A stretch of 64,000 nucleotides of DNA, from assembly GCA_002686955.1 (NCBI GenBank), contig NYZA01000120.1, forward strand, positions 1 to 64,000, in the 5' to 3' direction. The position numbers were made by a program, and so were the translations under genes. The notes under the pieces are model-generated. The model saw only the letters and a list, made by a program, of their open reading frames with translations, was not told the DNA's origin and searched no databases. This DNA is from Gemmatimonadota bacterium. Its GTDB lineage: Bacteria > GCA-2686955. Within the stretch, counting starts at the first letter, position 1. Every line of letters starts with the position of its first letter. This document shows positions 51,648-59,952 of this stretch, in pieces.

Positions 51648-53591
51648 ATGTGGGGCAGGATTGCGGTCACGTTTTTTCTGGTGGCCGAGGTGCTGGTGTT
51701 CCTTCCCCAGCATTACAGCCCGGTGCATATCAAGTCGGTGCTCTTCCACATCGGTGCACTCGTCGTGGCCGGTGCTTTGGTGATTCGGCCCATGCGTTGG
51801 CCGGCATCGCTCGATCGTATCGGGCTCGCCGGCGCTTTGCTCGTGCTCTGGAGTGCGCTTTCGGTCGTATGGGCCTCTGATCATCGGATCGCGCTGGAGG
51901 CGACCGGCGATCTCGCGGCGCGGGCCACCTGGGCCGCCGGGGGTGCCATCCTTTTCGCGGCTTGGGGATCGAGAGTCGGCTCCCGCGTGTTCGACGGCCT
52001 GCTGGCCGCAACCGTGCTCGCCGCCGTCTACGGATTCGCTCAGCACCTCGGCTTCGACATCGTCGAGTATCGCGAACTGCCGTCCACACCGCGGGGGACA
52101 CTCGGCAATCCGAACTTCCTCGCGGGACTTCTCGTATTGGTGCTGCCCTTGGCGATCGTGCGTCTGATCGAGCTCCGAGAGGCATCCAGGTCAGGGGCGG
52201 ACGGGAACCTCGGCGTGTTCTTCGGGGTCGTGAGTGTGGTCGTGCTAGCGGCGGCACTGCTCACCAGTGGCACGACCGGGGCGATCCTCGCGGCGGGGCT
52301 CACCGCTCTCGCCTGGGCTGGCTGCTACCGCGCCGGCCGCGGCCTTCGGCTAGTGGGCGGCGTCCCGCTCGTGGCGATCTCAGCCTGGTTGCTCTTCGAG
52401 ATCGTGATGGCTCTGCAAACGGCTCCGAGCGAGTTGGAAGGCCTGGCTGGACGGATTCGAGCCGGGACCACCGAGACCCGGTTGGCGATCTGGGCGGGAT
52501 CGGTGTCGGCCTTTCTCTCAGCCCCGGTCCTGGGTGTGGGCGCCGGCGGGTTTCCGGTCGCATTCGCGCTCCATCGTCCATGGGATTATCCACTCCGGGC
52601 GGTCAGTCTGAATACTCGCCATGCACACGACGAGCCGCTGGAGTTGGCGGTCGAGCTGGGCGTCATCGGGCTCGTGCTCGCCGCCTTGCTCGTGGCGGCG
52701 GCGGCGCGGGTCGCCTGGCGCGCCGGCAGCGATGTCCGCTCTGACCGGGATGCGCGGATCGGCCTGGCGGCGATTTTTGGTGTCGGAGGGCTTCTTCTGC
52801 ACGGCTTGGTCGAAGTGGTCACACGGTGGACGGTGCCTGGTGCTTTGGCTTGGCTCGTTGGGGGGATGGGACTGGGGCTCATGCAGCGTTCGACCTCGCG
52901 CGAGGCGCGGACTTCCCCCGGGGCCTCAATGGAGTCGCTGGCGGCCGCGGGGCTCTTCCTGCTGATCATTCCCGCGGCCTGGGGAAGTGTGCGTGATCTC
53001 CGGATCCAGGCCGATCTCAACCGAGGCGAGCAGGCGCTCTACTCTCAGAGGCTAGATGCGGCACGCGCCTCGCTCGAGAGGGTAGTGGAGCATTCCCCTC
53101 GAGATCTGGAGGGTCTGTACAAGCTCGCTTTCGTGGAGCAGGAGGCCGGCCGATTCGCCGATGCACTCGATCTGTACGATCGGATCGGCTCGATCTCTCC
53201 CGAGTTCTCCGAGATCCATCTGAATCGCGGCGTCTCCCATCTGCGCCTCGGAAACCATGTAGCCGCGATGACCGAGCTCGAAAAGCACCACAATCGATCG
53301 TGTTCCGACATTGCCCTTTTCTATGCCGCGAGAATCGCACTGTCACTGGGGGATCCAACCCGAGCCCGCGCCCATCTCGAGGAGCTCCGCCGATTGCAGC
53401 GTATCTATCCAGCGGGCAGAATGCCGATCGGTTGGAAGCCATTCCTTCGCCGCATCGAGCCCACGCACCTCGACGCACTCGAGGACGCGTTGGATTACGC
53501 CCCGAGTATTCCGCAAGGCCGATCACTGGGAGTGCGGGGAGGGTCGAACACCGGGCCCCACCTGACCGTTCCCGGAAGCGGCGACCATTGA
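51648..53591 (+). CDS. O-antigen ligase-like membrane protein with TPR tail
   Basis: 647 residues. About ten helices (1-440) with the Wzy_C/O-antigen ligase pattern: GTLGNPNFLAGLLVLVLPLA (about 147-166), the large periplasmic loop after a hydrophobic core, RLAIWAGSVSAFLSAPVLGVGAGGF (in parts), and RHAHDEPLELAVELGVIG with the conserved His. The C-terminal 180 residues are TPR-like (DLNRGEQALYSQRLDAARASLE, LYKLAFVEQEAGRFADALDLYDRIG). Such proteins join glycan to a lipid or protein acceptor. The end overlaps the convergent UnbV gene by 69 bp. Confidence 0.82.
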   Translation: MWGRIAVTFFLVAEVLVFLPQHYSPVHIKSVLFHIGALVVAGALVIRPMRWPASLDRIGLAGALLVLWSALSVVWASDHRIALEATGDLAARATWAAGGAILFAAWGSRVGSRVFDGLLAATVLAAVYGFAQHLGFDIVEYRELPSTPRGTLGNPNFLAGLLVLVLPLAIVRLIELREASRSGADGNLGVFFGVVSVVVLAAALLTSGTTGAILAAGLTALAWAGCYRAGRGLRLVGGVPLVAISAWLLFEIVMALQTAPSELEGLAGRIRAGTTETRLAIWAGSVSAFLSAPVLGVGAGGFPVAFALHRPWDYPLRAVSLNTRHAHDEPLELAVELGVIGLVLAALLVAAAARVAWRAGSDVRSDRDARIGLAAIFGVGGLLLHGLVEVVTRWTVPGALAWLVGGMGLGLMQRSTSREARTSPGASMESLAAAGLFLLIIPAAWGSVRDLRIQADLNRGEQALYSQRLDAARASLERVVEHSPRDLEGLYKLAFVEQEAGRFADALDLYDRIGSISPEFSEIHLNRGVSHLRLGNHVAAMTELEKHHNRSCSDIALFYAARIALSLGDPTRARAHLEELRRLQRIYPAGRMPIGWKPFLRRIEPTHLDALEDALDYAPSIPQGRSLGVRGGSNTGPHLTVPGSGDH

Positions 53592-55250
53592 TCTGCCTTT
53601 CCCTTGCACGAGTGTCGCATACCGATCCGCTTTCAACTCGTCGAAGCGCTCACTCTCCCCGCCCGTCCACCTGACCTCCACCGACACGATCTCAGCGTCG
53701 TCGCCGAGGCCGAAGTGCATCCTTGGGTCGTTGCTCGATAGGTAGCTCGTTGCCCATTGGTTGACGGCGACTTGTGTCCGAGATTCGGATTGCACCGTGA
53801 CCTTGGCCCCGATCGCCGACCCGGGGCCCGATGTGCCGACGAGGCTGAATCCGATCCAGTGTCGCCGATTGCCGCCATCGTTCCTCAAAAGTGTGGCGGT
53901 CGCTTGTAGATCGACATGTGAAACTATGATGTCGAGATCGCCATCGTCATCATAGTCCCAAACCGCGGCGGATCGGCCGGATCGTTTCGACCTGAAGTAG
54001 TCGCTGACAGCGGGTCCGCTGTTCTCGAAATGACCCAGACCGTCGTTCTCCAGGAGCAACGGGGGCTGCAGAACGAGCTCCTCGGCTGTTCCATTGGTCG
54101 CGAAGAGATCGAGATCGCCGTCGTTGTCGTAGTCGAAGAGCGCGGCACCCCACTGCCCTTTGCCGCGAAACAGATCGGCTACACCGCTGCTCGCGGTGAT
54201 GTCTTCGAAGGTACCGTCGCCGAGGCTGCGGTAGAGAGCGCCGTATCGAAGATCGGTAACGAGCAGATCGATCAGGCCATCTCCGTCGATGTCGCCGACC
54301 GTTCCGTGCATCGAACCGGTCGGCTCCCCACGGTCGTTCGCGGCAACACCCGCGCTTTCCGCCACCTCGGAGAAATGGTCGTTGCCTTCGTTGCGGAACA
54401 AGAAGTTCGGCTGATGGTCGTTGCCCTGGAAAAGATCGAGATCGCCATCATCGTCGTAGTCGAAAAGCGTGAGCCCCATACACTTCGACCGCGGATAGTG
54501 GAATCCCAGCGCCTCGGTTGCATCTACGAAACGACCGTCTGGGCGCCGGCGGTAGAAGATCGAGGGTTGCCCATCGTACTCGTTTGGGTGAGGCATCATA
54601 TCGGGAGCCGTGGGGGAAAGGTACTCGGGGTCGAAGGCGAGGAAGTTCCCGAGCATGAGATCCAACAACCCGTCCCGGTTCTGATCCCAGAAAGAAACGC
54701 CGACACTCCACTTGGTGAACCCGTTCAGCCGGCTGGGGCCCCGGAGCCCGAGCTCGTCGGTCGCATCTCGAAACAGACCGGTTCCATCGTTTTCGTAGAA
54801 GATGTTGGGGCCGTAATTGAGCAGATAAAGATCGATGTCGCCATCAGCATCGTAATCGATCGCACCCGCAGCCATGCTCCAATGTCCGTCATCGACGCCG
54901 CAGGTCTCAGCGACTTCAGTGAAGGTGCCGTCACCATTGTTCCGGTATAGGGAGTTGGCCATATTCGAATTCAGTCGACCGTAGGCATCGCTAATCCCTT
55001 CGAGAAAGGTCCCATTCAGCATGTACAGATCCATATCTCCGTCGCCGTCATGGTCGAATACAGTGATTCCGGAACCGCTGCTTTCCAAGATGTTCTCGTA
55101 GGTCGTATCGCCGAATGTGTAACGGAAATCGATCCCCGCTTCGAGAGTTGCATCGTTGAAGGTGAGATGCGCGGACTCGCCGCACGCGGATACGAGAAAT
55201 GCCATCGGCGCCAGCGCGGGTCGGCGAAACCGGCCGAAATACCTACCCAT
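53523..55250 (-). CDS. FG-GAP/ASPIC-UnbV repeat lipoprotein
   Basis: 575 residues. A lipobox (PMAFLVSAC, Cys about 23) follows the ATG at 55250. There are at least eight FG-GAP/VCBS calcium-loop repeats of the type DHDGDGDMDLY, DYDADGDIDLY, DYDDDGDLDLF, DIDGDGLIDLL (about residues 55-470). The C-terminal ASPIC/UnbV domain begins near SAIGAKVTVQSESR and contains HFGLGDDAEIVSVEVRWTGG. It is a surface or periplasmic propeller protein; function unknown. The start is 4 nt past the stop of the upstream methyltransferase gene. Confidence 0.9.
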   Translation of the reverse strand: MGRYFGRFRRPALAPMAFLVSACGESAHLTFNDATLEAGIDFRYTFGDTTYENILESSGSGITVFDHDGDGDMDLYMLNGTFLEGISDAYGRLNSNMANSLYRNNGDGTFTEVAETCGVDDGHWSMAAGAIDYDADGDIDLYLLNYGPNIFYENDGTGLFRDATDELGLRGPSRLNGFTKWSVGVSFWDQNRDGLLDLMLGNFLAFDPEYLSPTAPDMMPHPNEYDGQPSIFYRRRPDGRFVDATEALGFHYPRSKCMGLTLFDYDDDGDLDLFQGNDHQPNFLFRNEGNDHFSEVAESAGVAANDRGEPTGSMHGTVGDIDGDGLIDLLVTDLRYGALYRSLGDGTFEDITASSGVADLFRGKGQWGAALFDYDNDGDLDLFATNGTAEELVLQPPLLLENDGLGHFENSGPAVSDYFRSKRSGRSAAVWDYDDDGDLDIIVSHVDLQATATLLRNDGGNRRHWIGFSLVGTSGPGSAIGAKVTVQSESRTQVAVNQWATSYLSSNDPRMHFGLGDDAEIVSVEVRWTGGESERFDELKADRYATLVQGKGRSMVAASGNGQVGPGVRPSPHSQ

Positions 55251-55254
55251 GATC

Positions 55255-55986
55255 TCAGCGCTCGAAAACGAGGAAGTGCTGGTAGGGAAGAACATCTACA
55301 TGGTCACTGACCAGGCGAAATCCCGCGCCGTTCATCAGTCGCAGGATCTCGGGTCGGGAGATCTTCATGGCTTCGGGAGGCCCCTGTGGAAGCTCTCCCT
55401 CGCGAAACTCGATCAGCGCGATCTTCGCGCCGGGCCGGAGCGCGCCCTGAAGTCGCTTCAGCCACGCGCTTTGTTCTTGCACGTGGTGCAAGACATCGCA
55501 GACGAAGACCAGATCGGTGCCCTCTGGGACGCTGGGATCGTCCAGAGCAGTGAGCACCGACTCGATATTCGAGACCTGGGTCGTAAGTGCTTTGTGGTGG
55601 ATATGCCGGATCATTTCGGGCTCGATATCGATCGCCCACACCTTGCCTTTGGGTACGGCCGCGGCTAGGCGGAAGGAGAAGTAGCCCGATCCAGCGCCCA
55701 GGTTGGCGATCGTCTCGTTCCCTGAAAGAGCCAGCGCTTCGACGACCGAATCCGGCTTCTGCCATTCCGCACGATCGGGCCGTTCCAGGAATTCGATGTA
55801 AGTCTCCACTTCGGCGAAGGGCCGAAGGGCGTGCGGATCGACTCCATGCTTTCGCAGAGGGCAATCGATCGCAGGTTTCGTCGCGTGTGGCGCCGCTTTT
55901 TCGTCGATCGCGAAGGCGTTCGCCCCGGTGAGACAGATCAGGATCGCCACAATCGATCCGAAACTGGAGATCTTAGGGGAGTTCAT
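55255..55986 (-). CDS. Exported SAM-dependent methyltransferase-like protein
   Basis: 243 residues. A clear signal peptide (about 1-26, SFGSIVAILICLTGANAFA) precedes a class I methyltransferase: motif I IANLGAGSGYFSFRLA (about 93-108), then VWAIDIEPEM, VFVCDVLHHVQEQ and a C-terminal GFRLVSDHVDVLPYQHFLVF. SAM is cytoplasmic, so an exported copy is odd; the N-terminus could instead be a membrane anchor. It is coupled to the UnbV lipoprotein gene downstream. Confidence 0.85.
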   Translation of the reverse strand: MNSPKISSFGSIVAILICLTGANAFAIDEKAAPHATKPAIDCPLRKHGVDPHALRPFAEVETYIEFLERPDRAEWQKPDSVVEALALSGNETIANLGAGSGYFSFRLAAAVPKGKVWAIDIEPEMIRHIHHKALTTQVSNIESVLTALDDPSVPEGTDLVFVCDVLHHVQEQSAWLKRLQGALRPGAKIALIEFREGELPQGPPEAMKISRPEILRLMNGAGFRLVSDHVDVLPYQHFLVFER

Positions 55987-56123
55987 TCAGGGAGGGTGCT
56001 CCGACTTTGGATTCGCTGACTATCAACCGCCGGTGGCTCGCGGCGGCGAGGTCCCGTCATCCTATCGCGAACCGGGCCTCGGTTCCGTGTGGATATCGGT
56101 TAGGGAGTGTGGGGCAAGAGCAC

Positions 56124-58283
56124 CTATGCAACCCAATGCTCGGCGCGCGGATCCCCTTCCGAGATCTCGATGCGAATGGTGTCATGCTCCGGAAATGAAA
56201 CGGGATCATCGCCTTTGTCGCGATGCAGTATTAGACGCAGTGCCAGTTCCATTCCCGGTCTTGCTCCCAGCAAATCCAGTGGACACGCAAGCTCGAGACA
56301 GTTCGCATAGGCTACTTCTATTCCGGTGCCGGCGATCGGCGTCCAGAGATCCTCTCTTCCGTCGCCGTCTTCGAAGCGGGCTGTGATCGGGTCGGATTGT
56401 GAGGACATCTCGATGCACAGGCGACGGCGGCACGGCTTCACGAACTCGATCGTTAGACGCGATCCAGGAGAGAGCACGCTGTCGAGCGAAGCGCCGTTTC
56501 CGCTGAGGAGCAGGTACAAGGTCGCGGGATCGAAGCCGAAACGAAGATGTCCAAATGGTGGCGCTTCATCGGAGCGATGCGCCGGCCCTTGCGGGGATCC
56601 GATCTCCGCCACTCCTCCCTCGAGCCACTCGAAATAGTGGGTGACCTCGCCGTCGATGATTGGGCGGAGATGCGCCCGCGGCATACGCACCCGGGGACCT
56701 TGTGCCGCAAGATTCGCGATCGGCGCCAGGAGCTCGGCGGGAACGGGTTGTCCCACGAGCTCGTACACCCGTTGAAGGTGAGCACGGTAGAGGCGATCGA
56801 AAAGATCGAGATCGGGCGTATGGTGGTCCGGGCCGTACCACCAGTTCCAATCCGAGCCCTCCGCGATGTGAATCTGCTTCCAGGCCGCCGCTCGCGTTTC
56901 TCCGTCCAGCCCCTTCTCGTGGCGCGTCAGGCATTCGCGCGCTCTGGCGAGAAGATCCCAAGCATGATTGTCTTCCGCGTGACCGATCCAAACCGAGAAA
57001 TCGGATCGAATCCATGAGCCGGCTCTTATTCGGCCGAGCTCCGCCACGGCACAGTCCCGCTCTTCCACCAGATCGCCGATCGTTCGGCATCGAATATCGG
57101 GAGCCGCCGCCAACGATTCGTAGAGCTGTCGAAGGAAGGGCGCCCCATCCTCGGGGAAATGCTCCCAGGCGTTCTCTCCGTCTAGAATGAGCGGAATGAC
57201 ACATTTGTCCGGATCGGAGCTTTGCGCCGCGCGCCGCCGTATTCGCGTCAACAGATCTTCGACCGCCTCGCTCGCGCCCCATTTCGAGTAGACGAATCCG
57301 ATCCGATCCGAGAGCGTATGGTCTCTGAAGACCATTGCGACATCTTCGAAGAGGTAGAGCTTCATGGGATCGGCGCGGGGATCGACCGATTGTTTCAGGA
57401 CCTCTTCATCCGAAGCGCACCACTTGAAGCCCTCCTCCCCTACAAGGCGCAGGGCTGATTCGCTGACAGAGCCTTCGGCCGGCCAGAGCCCAACGGGCTC
57501 GGTGCCGAAGTGTCGAAAATATGTCTCCTTGGCCGCCACGATCTGAGAACGTGCGTCCTCGATATGCGCGAACGGAATCCGAGGTAGATCGATCGCCGGA
57601 AGCGCTTCTCGCGCGGAGCGATGATCGATCAGCAAGGGCAGAATCGGGTGGTAGAAGGGGGTCGTGCTGATCTCGAGTCGGCCGGCTTCGGCGAGCGATC
57701 GATAGGTAGGCACGATTCTGCCCAGTAGCTCCCGATGCAGATCGAGCACGCCCCGCACATCGGCCATCGTGAAATCGCGGTCCTTCTCGAGCAGCTCCGC
57801 GGCACAGGTGCCCCTTCGCAGAGTCGGATCGACCCAGGCGAGGTTGAAATGAACCGCGAGGTCGATGTAGTCCTGGGTGGAAAAACGAGGGGCCGCGTCG
57901 GCGAGCGATCGACGATCGTCTCCACGCTCGAGCAGAAGCTCGTAGTAGCGGGGCGAAGGGCGGATCATCGTCGGGCCGTGGGCGCTGAAGAAGTGGCGGA
58001 GCATCTTCTCGGCTTCTTCGGCGCTGAGGGAGTCAGCCCGGAGCGACCACTGCTCGAACTCGTCAATCGCACCTCCGCCGACATAGTCCTCGACCTGCTC
58101 GAGCAGAGAAGGCACGAGGTTGAAGTTCACCGCGACCCCGTCCACCGCCGCGGAGACGAGCGGCATGTCCACATAGTCCTTGGCGGCGTGCAGGCGCACC
58201 CAGGGCAGCTCGTAGATACCGGTTTTCGGGTGCCGATAGTGTGGCTGGTGCATGTGCCAGAGAATGACGAGGTTGATCGGCAT
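56124..58283 (-). CDS. Glycoside hydrolase family 57 enzyme
   Basis: 719 residues. GH57 motifs in order: HMHQPHY (10-16), the region ISTTPFYHPILPLL (about 205-218), the nucleophile Glu in GLWPAEGSVS (about 264-273), the acid/base Asp in IPLILDGENAWEHF (about 368-381), and the fifth motif near VWIGHAEDNHAW. The C-terminal 200 residues are a beta-rich domain typical of the longer members. Family activities include alpha-amylase, branching enzyme and 4-alpha-glucanotransferase; which one is not clear. No signal peptide, so cytoplasmic glycogen or maltodextrin work is likely. ATG at 58283. Confidence 0.9.
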   Translation of the reverse strand: MPINLVILWHMHQPHYRHPKTGIYELPWVRLHAAKDYVDMPLVSAAVDGVAVNFNLVPSLLEQVEDYVGGGAIDEFEQWSLRADSLSAEEAEKMLRHFFSAHGPTMIRPSPRYYELLLERGDDRRSLADAAPRFSTQDYIDLAVHFNLAWVDPTLRRGTCAAELLEKDRDFTMADVRGVLDLHRELLGRIVPTYRSLAEAGRLEISTTPFYHPILPLLIDHRSAREALPAIDLPRIPFAHIEDARSQIVAAKETYFRHFGTEPVGLWPAEGSVSESALRLVGEEGFKWCASDEEVLKQSVDPRADPMKLYLFEDVAMVFRDHTLSDRIGFVYSKWGASEAVEDLLTRIRRRAAQSSDPDKCVIPLILDGENAWEHFPEDGAPFLRQLYESLAAAPDIRCRTIGDLVEERDCAVAELGRIRAGSWIRSDFSVWIGHAEDNHAWDLLARARECLTRHEKGLDGETRAAAWKQIHIAEGSDWNWWYGPDHHTPDLDLFDRLYRAHLQRVYELVGQPVPAELLAPIANLAAQGPRVRMPRAHLRPIIDGEVTHYFEWLEGGVAEIGSPQGPAHRSDEAPPFGHLRFGFDPATLYLLLSGNGASLDSVLSPGSRLTIEFVKPCRRRLCIEMSSQSDPITARFEDGDGREDLWTPIAGTGIEVAYANCLELACPLDLLGARPGMELALRLILHRDKGDDPVSFPEHDTIRIEISEGDPRAEHWVA

Positions 58284-58785
58284 ACTCGGTCCATCGGACC
58301 ATCATTGCTTTACTTCTCCTTCGACGGTGGCCGGTAAAGGGTTCGCGCAAGAATAGCTTGTCATTTTGGCGCCCAGATGTGCCGCGGATCTGGTCGATCG
58401 CCGATCTTCGAAACCGGAGGAATAGCAGAGCCATTTCGAGGATTTCGGAGGTCGGCGATCGGCCGGAGACGTCGTACAGATGGGATGCCAAATGACAAGT
58501 CATTCTTGCGCGGACCCAAAGCAGAAAGGTCCGTCCGATCTGGCCGGCGCACTCCGCCTCGACCGCGGCGGCGAGGGCCGTGGCGACCTTGGGCCGTTCG
58601 AGAGGGCATTCCCGCGCGAGCCTCACCTTGATCAGCTCGTTGGCGTCCAGACATTCTCGGACCGACTGAATCACAGCTTCGGTCGGTCCTGCCTTTCCGA
58701 GGGTCACCGCGGCGGTCAACCTCTGCCCGGCGCGGCGCAGCTCGGCCCGATCCCGACTCTGGAGCGGCAGCGGATAGACCCTCAC
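58063..58785 (-). CDS. YhbY/CRM-domain RNA-binding protein with anomalous C-terminal reading frame
   Basis: The open frame is 240 codons, but only residues about 1-93 (58507-58785) look like a protein family: LPLQSRDRAELRRAGQRL, VTLGKAGPTEAVIQSV, LDANELIKVRL and AGQIGRTFLLWVRA match the YhbY/CRM domain, which binds pre-50S rRNA and normally ends near there. The rest is Arg/Ala-rich, resembles no family, and lies in another frame over the first 220 nt of the GH57 gene. A one-base shift after residue 92 would give a stop at once. GTG at 58785 directly follows the glycosyltransferase stop. Confidence 0.6.
   Translation of the reverse strand: MRVYPLPLQSRDRAELRRAGQRLTAAVTLGKAGPTEAVIQSVRECLDANELIKVRLARECPLERPKVATALAAAVEAECAGQIGRTFLLWVRARMTCHLASHLYDVSGRSPTSEILEMALLFLRFRRSAIDQIRGTSGRQNDKLFLREPFTGHRRRRSKAMMVRWTEYADQPRHSLAHAPATLSAPENRYLRAALGAPARRQGLCGHAARLRGGGRGRGELQPRAFSARAGRGLCRRRCD
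58339..58517. repeat. Long imperfect inverted repeat before the GH57 gene
   Basis: Two 75-nt arms (58339-58413 and 58443-58517) pair as an imperfect palindrome with a 29-nt centre. Best blocks: GGGTTCGCGCAAGAAT with ATTCTTGCGCGGACCC (15 of 16 positions with a mismatch), CTTGTCATTT with AAATGACAAG, and GATCGCCGATCTTCGAAA with TTTCGGAGGTCGGCGATC. The right arm begins at codon 90 of the YhbY-domain frame. It is too long for an ordinary terminator. It may be a MITE-like insertion or a structured RNA. Confidence 0.6.
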
Positions 58786-59952
58786 TCAGCCTCTCCGAGC
58801 ATCCAACAGCCCATCGTATTCCTCTCGATAGAAAGCGGCCATGCGGTCCGCCGCGAAGAGCTCACGGGCACGGCGACGGCCGCCCTCCGCCAGTCGCCGC
58901 GCTTCGTCGCGGTCGCGGAGCAGCCGGAGGATAGCGTCGGCCAGCTCCTTCGCTCGGCGAGGCGGCACCAGAAGCCCACTCCGCTCGTGTTCGATCACCT
59001 CGTTGTTCCCCTCGGTGTCGGATGCGACCACCGGCACGCCGAGGGCCATCGCCTCCATCAGCACCAGACTCGAGCCCTCGCCGAAGATCGACGGGAGAAC
59101 TTTGACGCTGAGCGAGGAAAGTAACTCGGGCACGTCCTCCCGGAAACCGATGGTTCGCACCCGTTCCGAAACGCCACGCTCCCGAACTCGTCGCCGCAGC
59201 ACTTCCAGGTAGTCCTCGCCCTCGACCCAATCCCCGTGGCCGGCCAGCACCAGCCGCGCCTCGGGGAGCTCCTCGAGCACATGGGCCATGGCGTCGATCA
59301 GATACTCAGCCCCTTTTCTCGGGCGGAAGCTCGCCACCATGCCCACGAGCGGAGCGTGCTCCGATAGCCCGAGCTCGGCGCGCAAAGCGGGGCGATAGGG
59401 CGCCGCATCGATGAGTGCCGGATCGAAGCTGTTGTAGACCACGCGGATCTTCCTCTTTGGAACCCCGAGAGATCGGAGGTCGTCGGCAACGGCACGGCTT
59501 ACCGCGATATATCGCGTCGTCAGAAACGATGTGATCCGCTCGACGATCGCGTTGACCCGCCCGGGCGATTGGGCGTTAGTGTCTCGGGAGATCGGTGCCT
59601 GCACGATCGTCAAGATCGGGACTCCACTGATCAGCCGGGCCAGGCGACCTATAAGGTTCGTTCGGGCCGTTTGGGTCACTATCAGATCGGGGTGGACCCG
59701 ATCGATCACCTTCGCCAGCCTGAGCGCGACGCCCAGATCGGCCTTGCCGCGCATCGACATGATTTCAACCGGGATTCCGAGCTCTTCCACCCGTTCGCGG
59801 AGCAGGCCGTCGGCCAGACAGACCAGTATGGGCTCGAAGCGGGAGCGATCGGTGTACTTGAGCAGCAGATAGAGCGACTGCTCGCCACCGCTCCAATGCT
59901 CGCCGTGAATCAGGTGAAGAACGCGCCGGGGAGGAGGAGCCGAAGAGCTCAA
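58786..59952 (-). CDS. Glycosyltransferase family 4 (GT-B fold)
   Basis: 388 residues from TTG at 59952. N-terminal VLHLIHGEHWSGGEQSLYLLL (about 10-30), HPDLIVTQTARTN, RYIAVSRAVADDL, then the donor-side domain VGMVASFRPRKGAEYLIDAM, LAGHGD, and the GT4 pattern VLPSIFGEGSSLVLMEAMALGVPVVA (in parts; E-x7-E type). It transfers a sugar from a nucleotide donor; acceptor unknown. The start overlaps the TPP enzyme stop (TTGA). The frame is open far upstream but only antiframe of the TPP gene. Confidence 0.9.
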   Translation of the reverse strand: MSSSAPPPRRVLHLIHGEHWSGGEQSLYLLLKYTDRSRFEPILVCLADGLLRERVEELGIPVEIMSMRGKADLGVALRLAKVIDRVHPDLIVTQTARTNLIGRLARLISGVPILTIVQAPISRDTNAQSPGRVNAIVERITSFLTTRYIAVSRAVADDLRSLGVPKRKIRVVYNSFDPALIDAAPYRPALRAELGLSEHAPLVGMVASFRPRKGAEYLIDAMAHVLEELPEARLVLAGHGDWVEGEDYLEVLRRRVRERGVSERVRTIGFREDVPELLSSLSVKVLPSIFGEGSSLVLMEAMALGVPVVASDTEGNNEVIEHERSGLLVPPRRAKELADAILRLLRDRDEARRLAEGGRRRARELFAADRMAAFYREEYDGLLDARRG

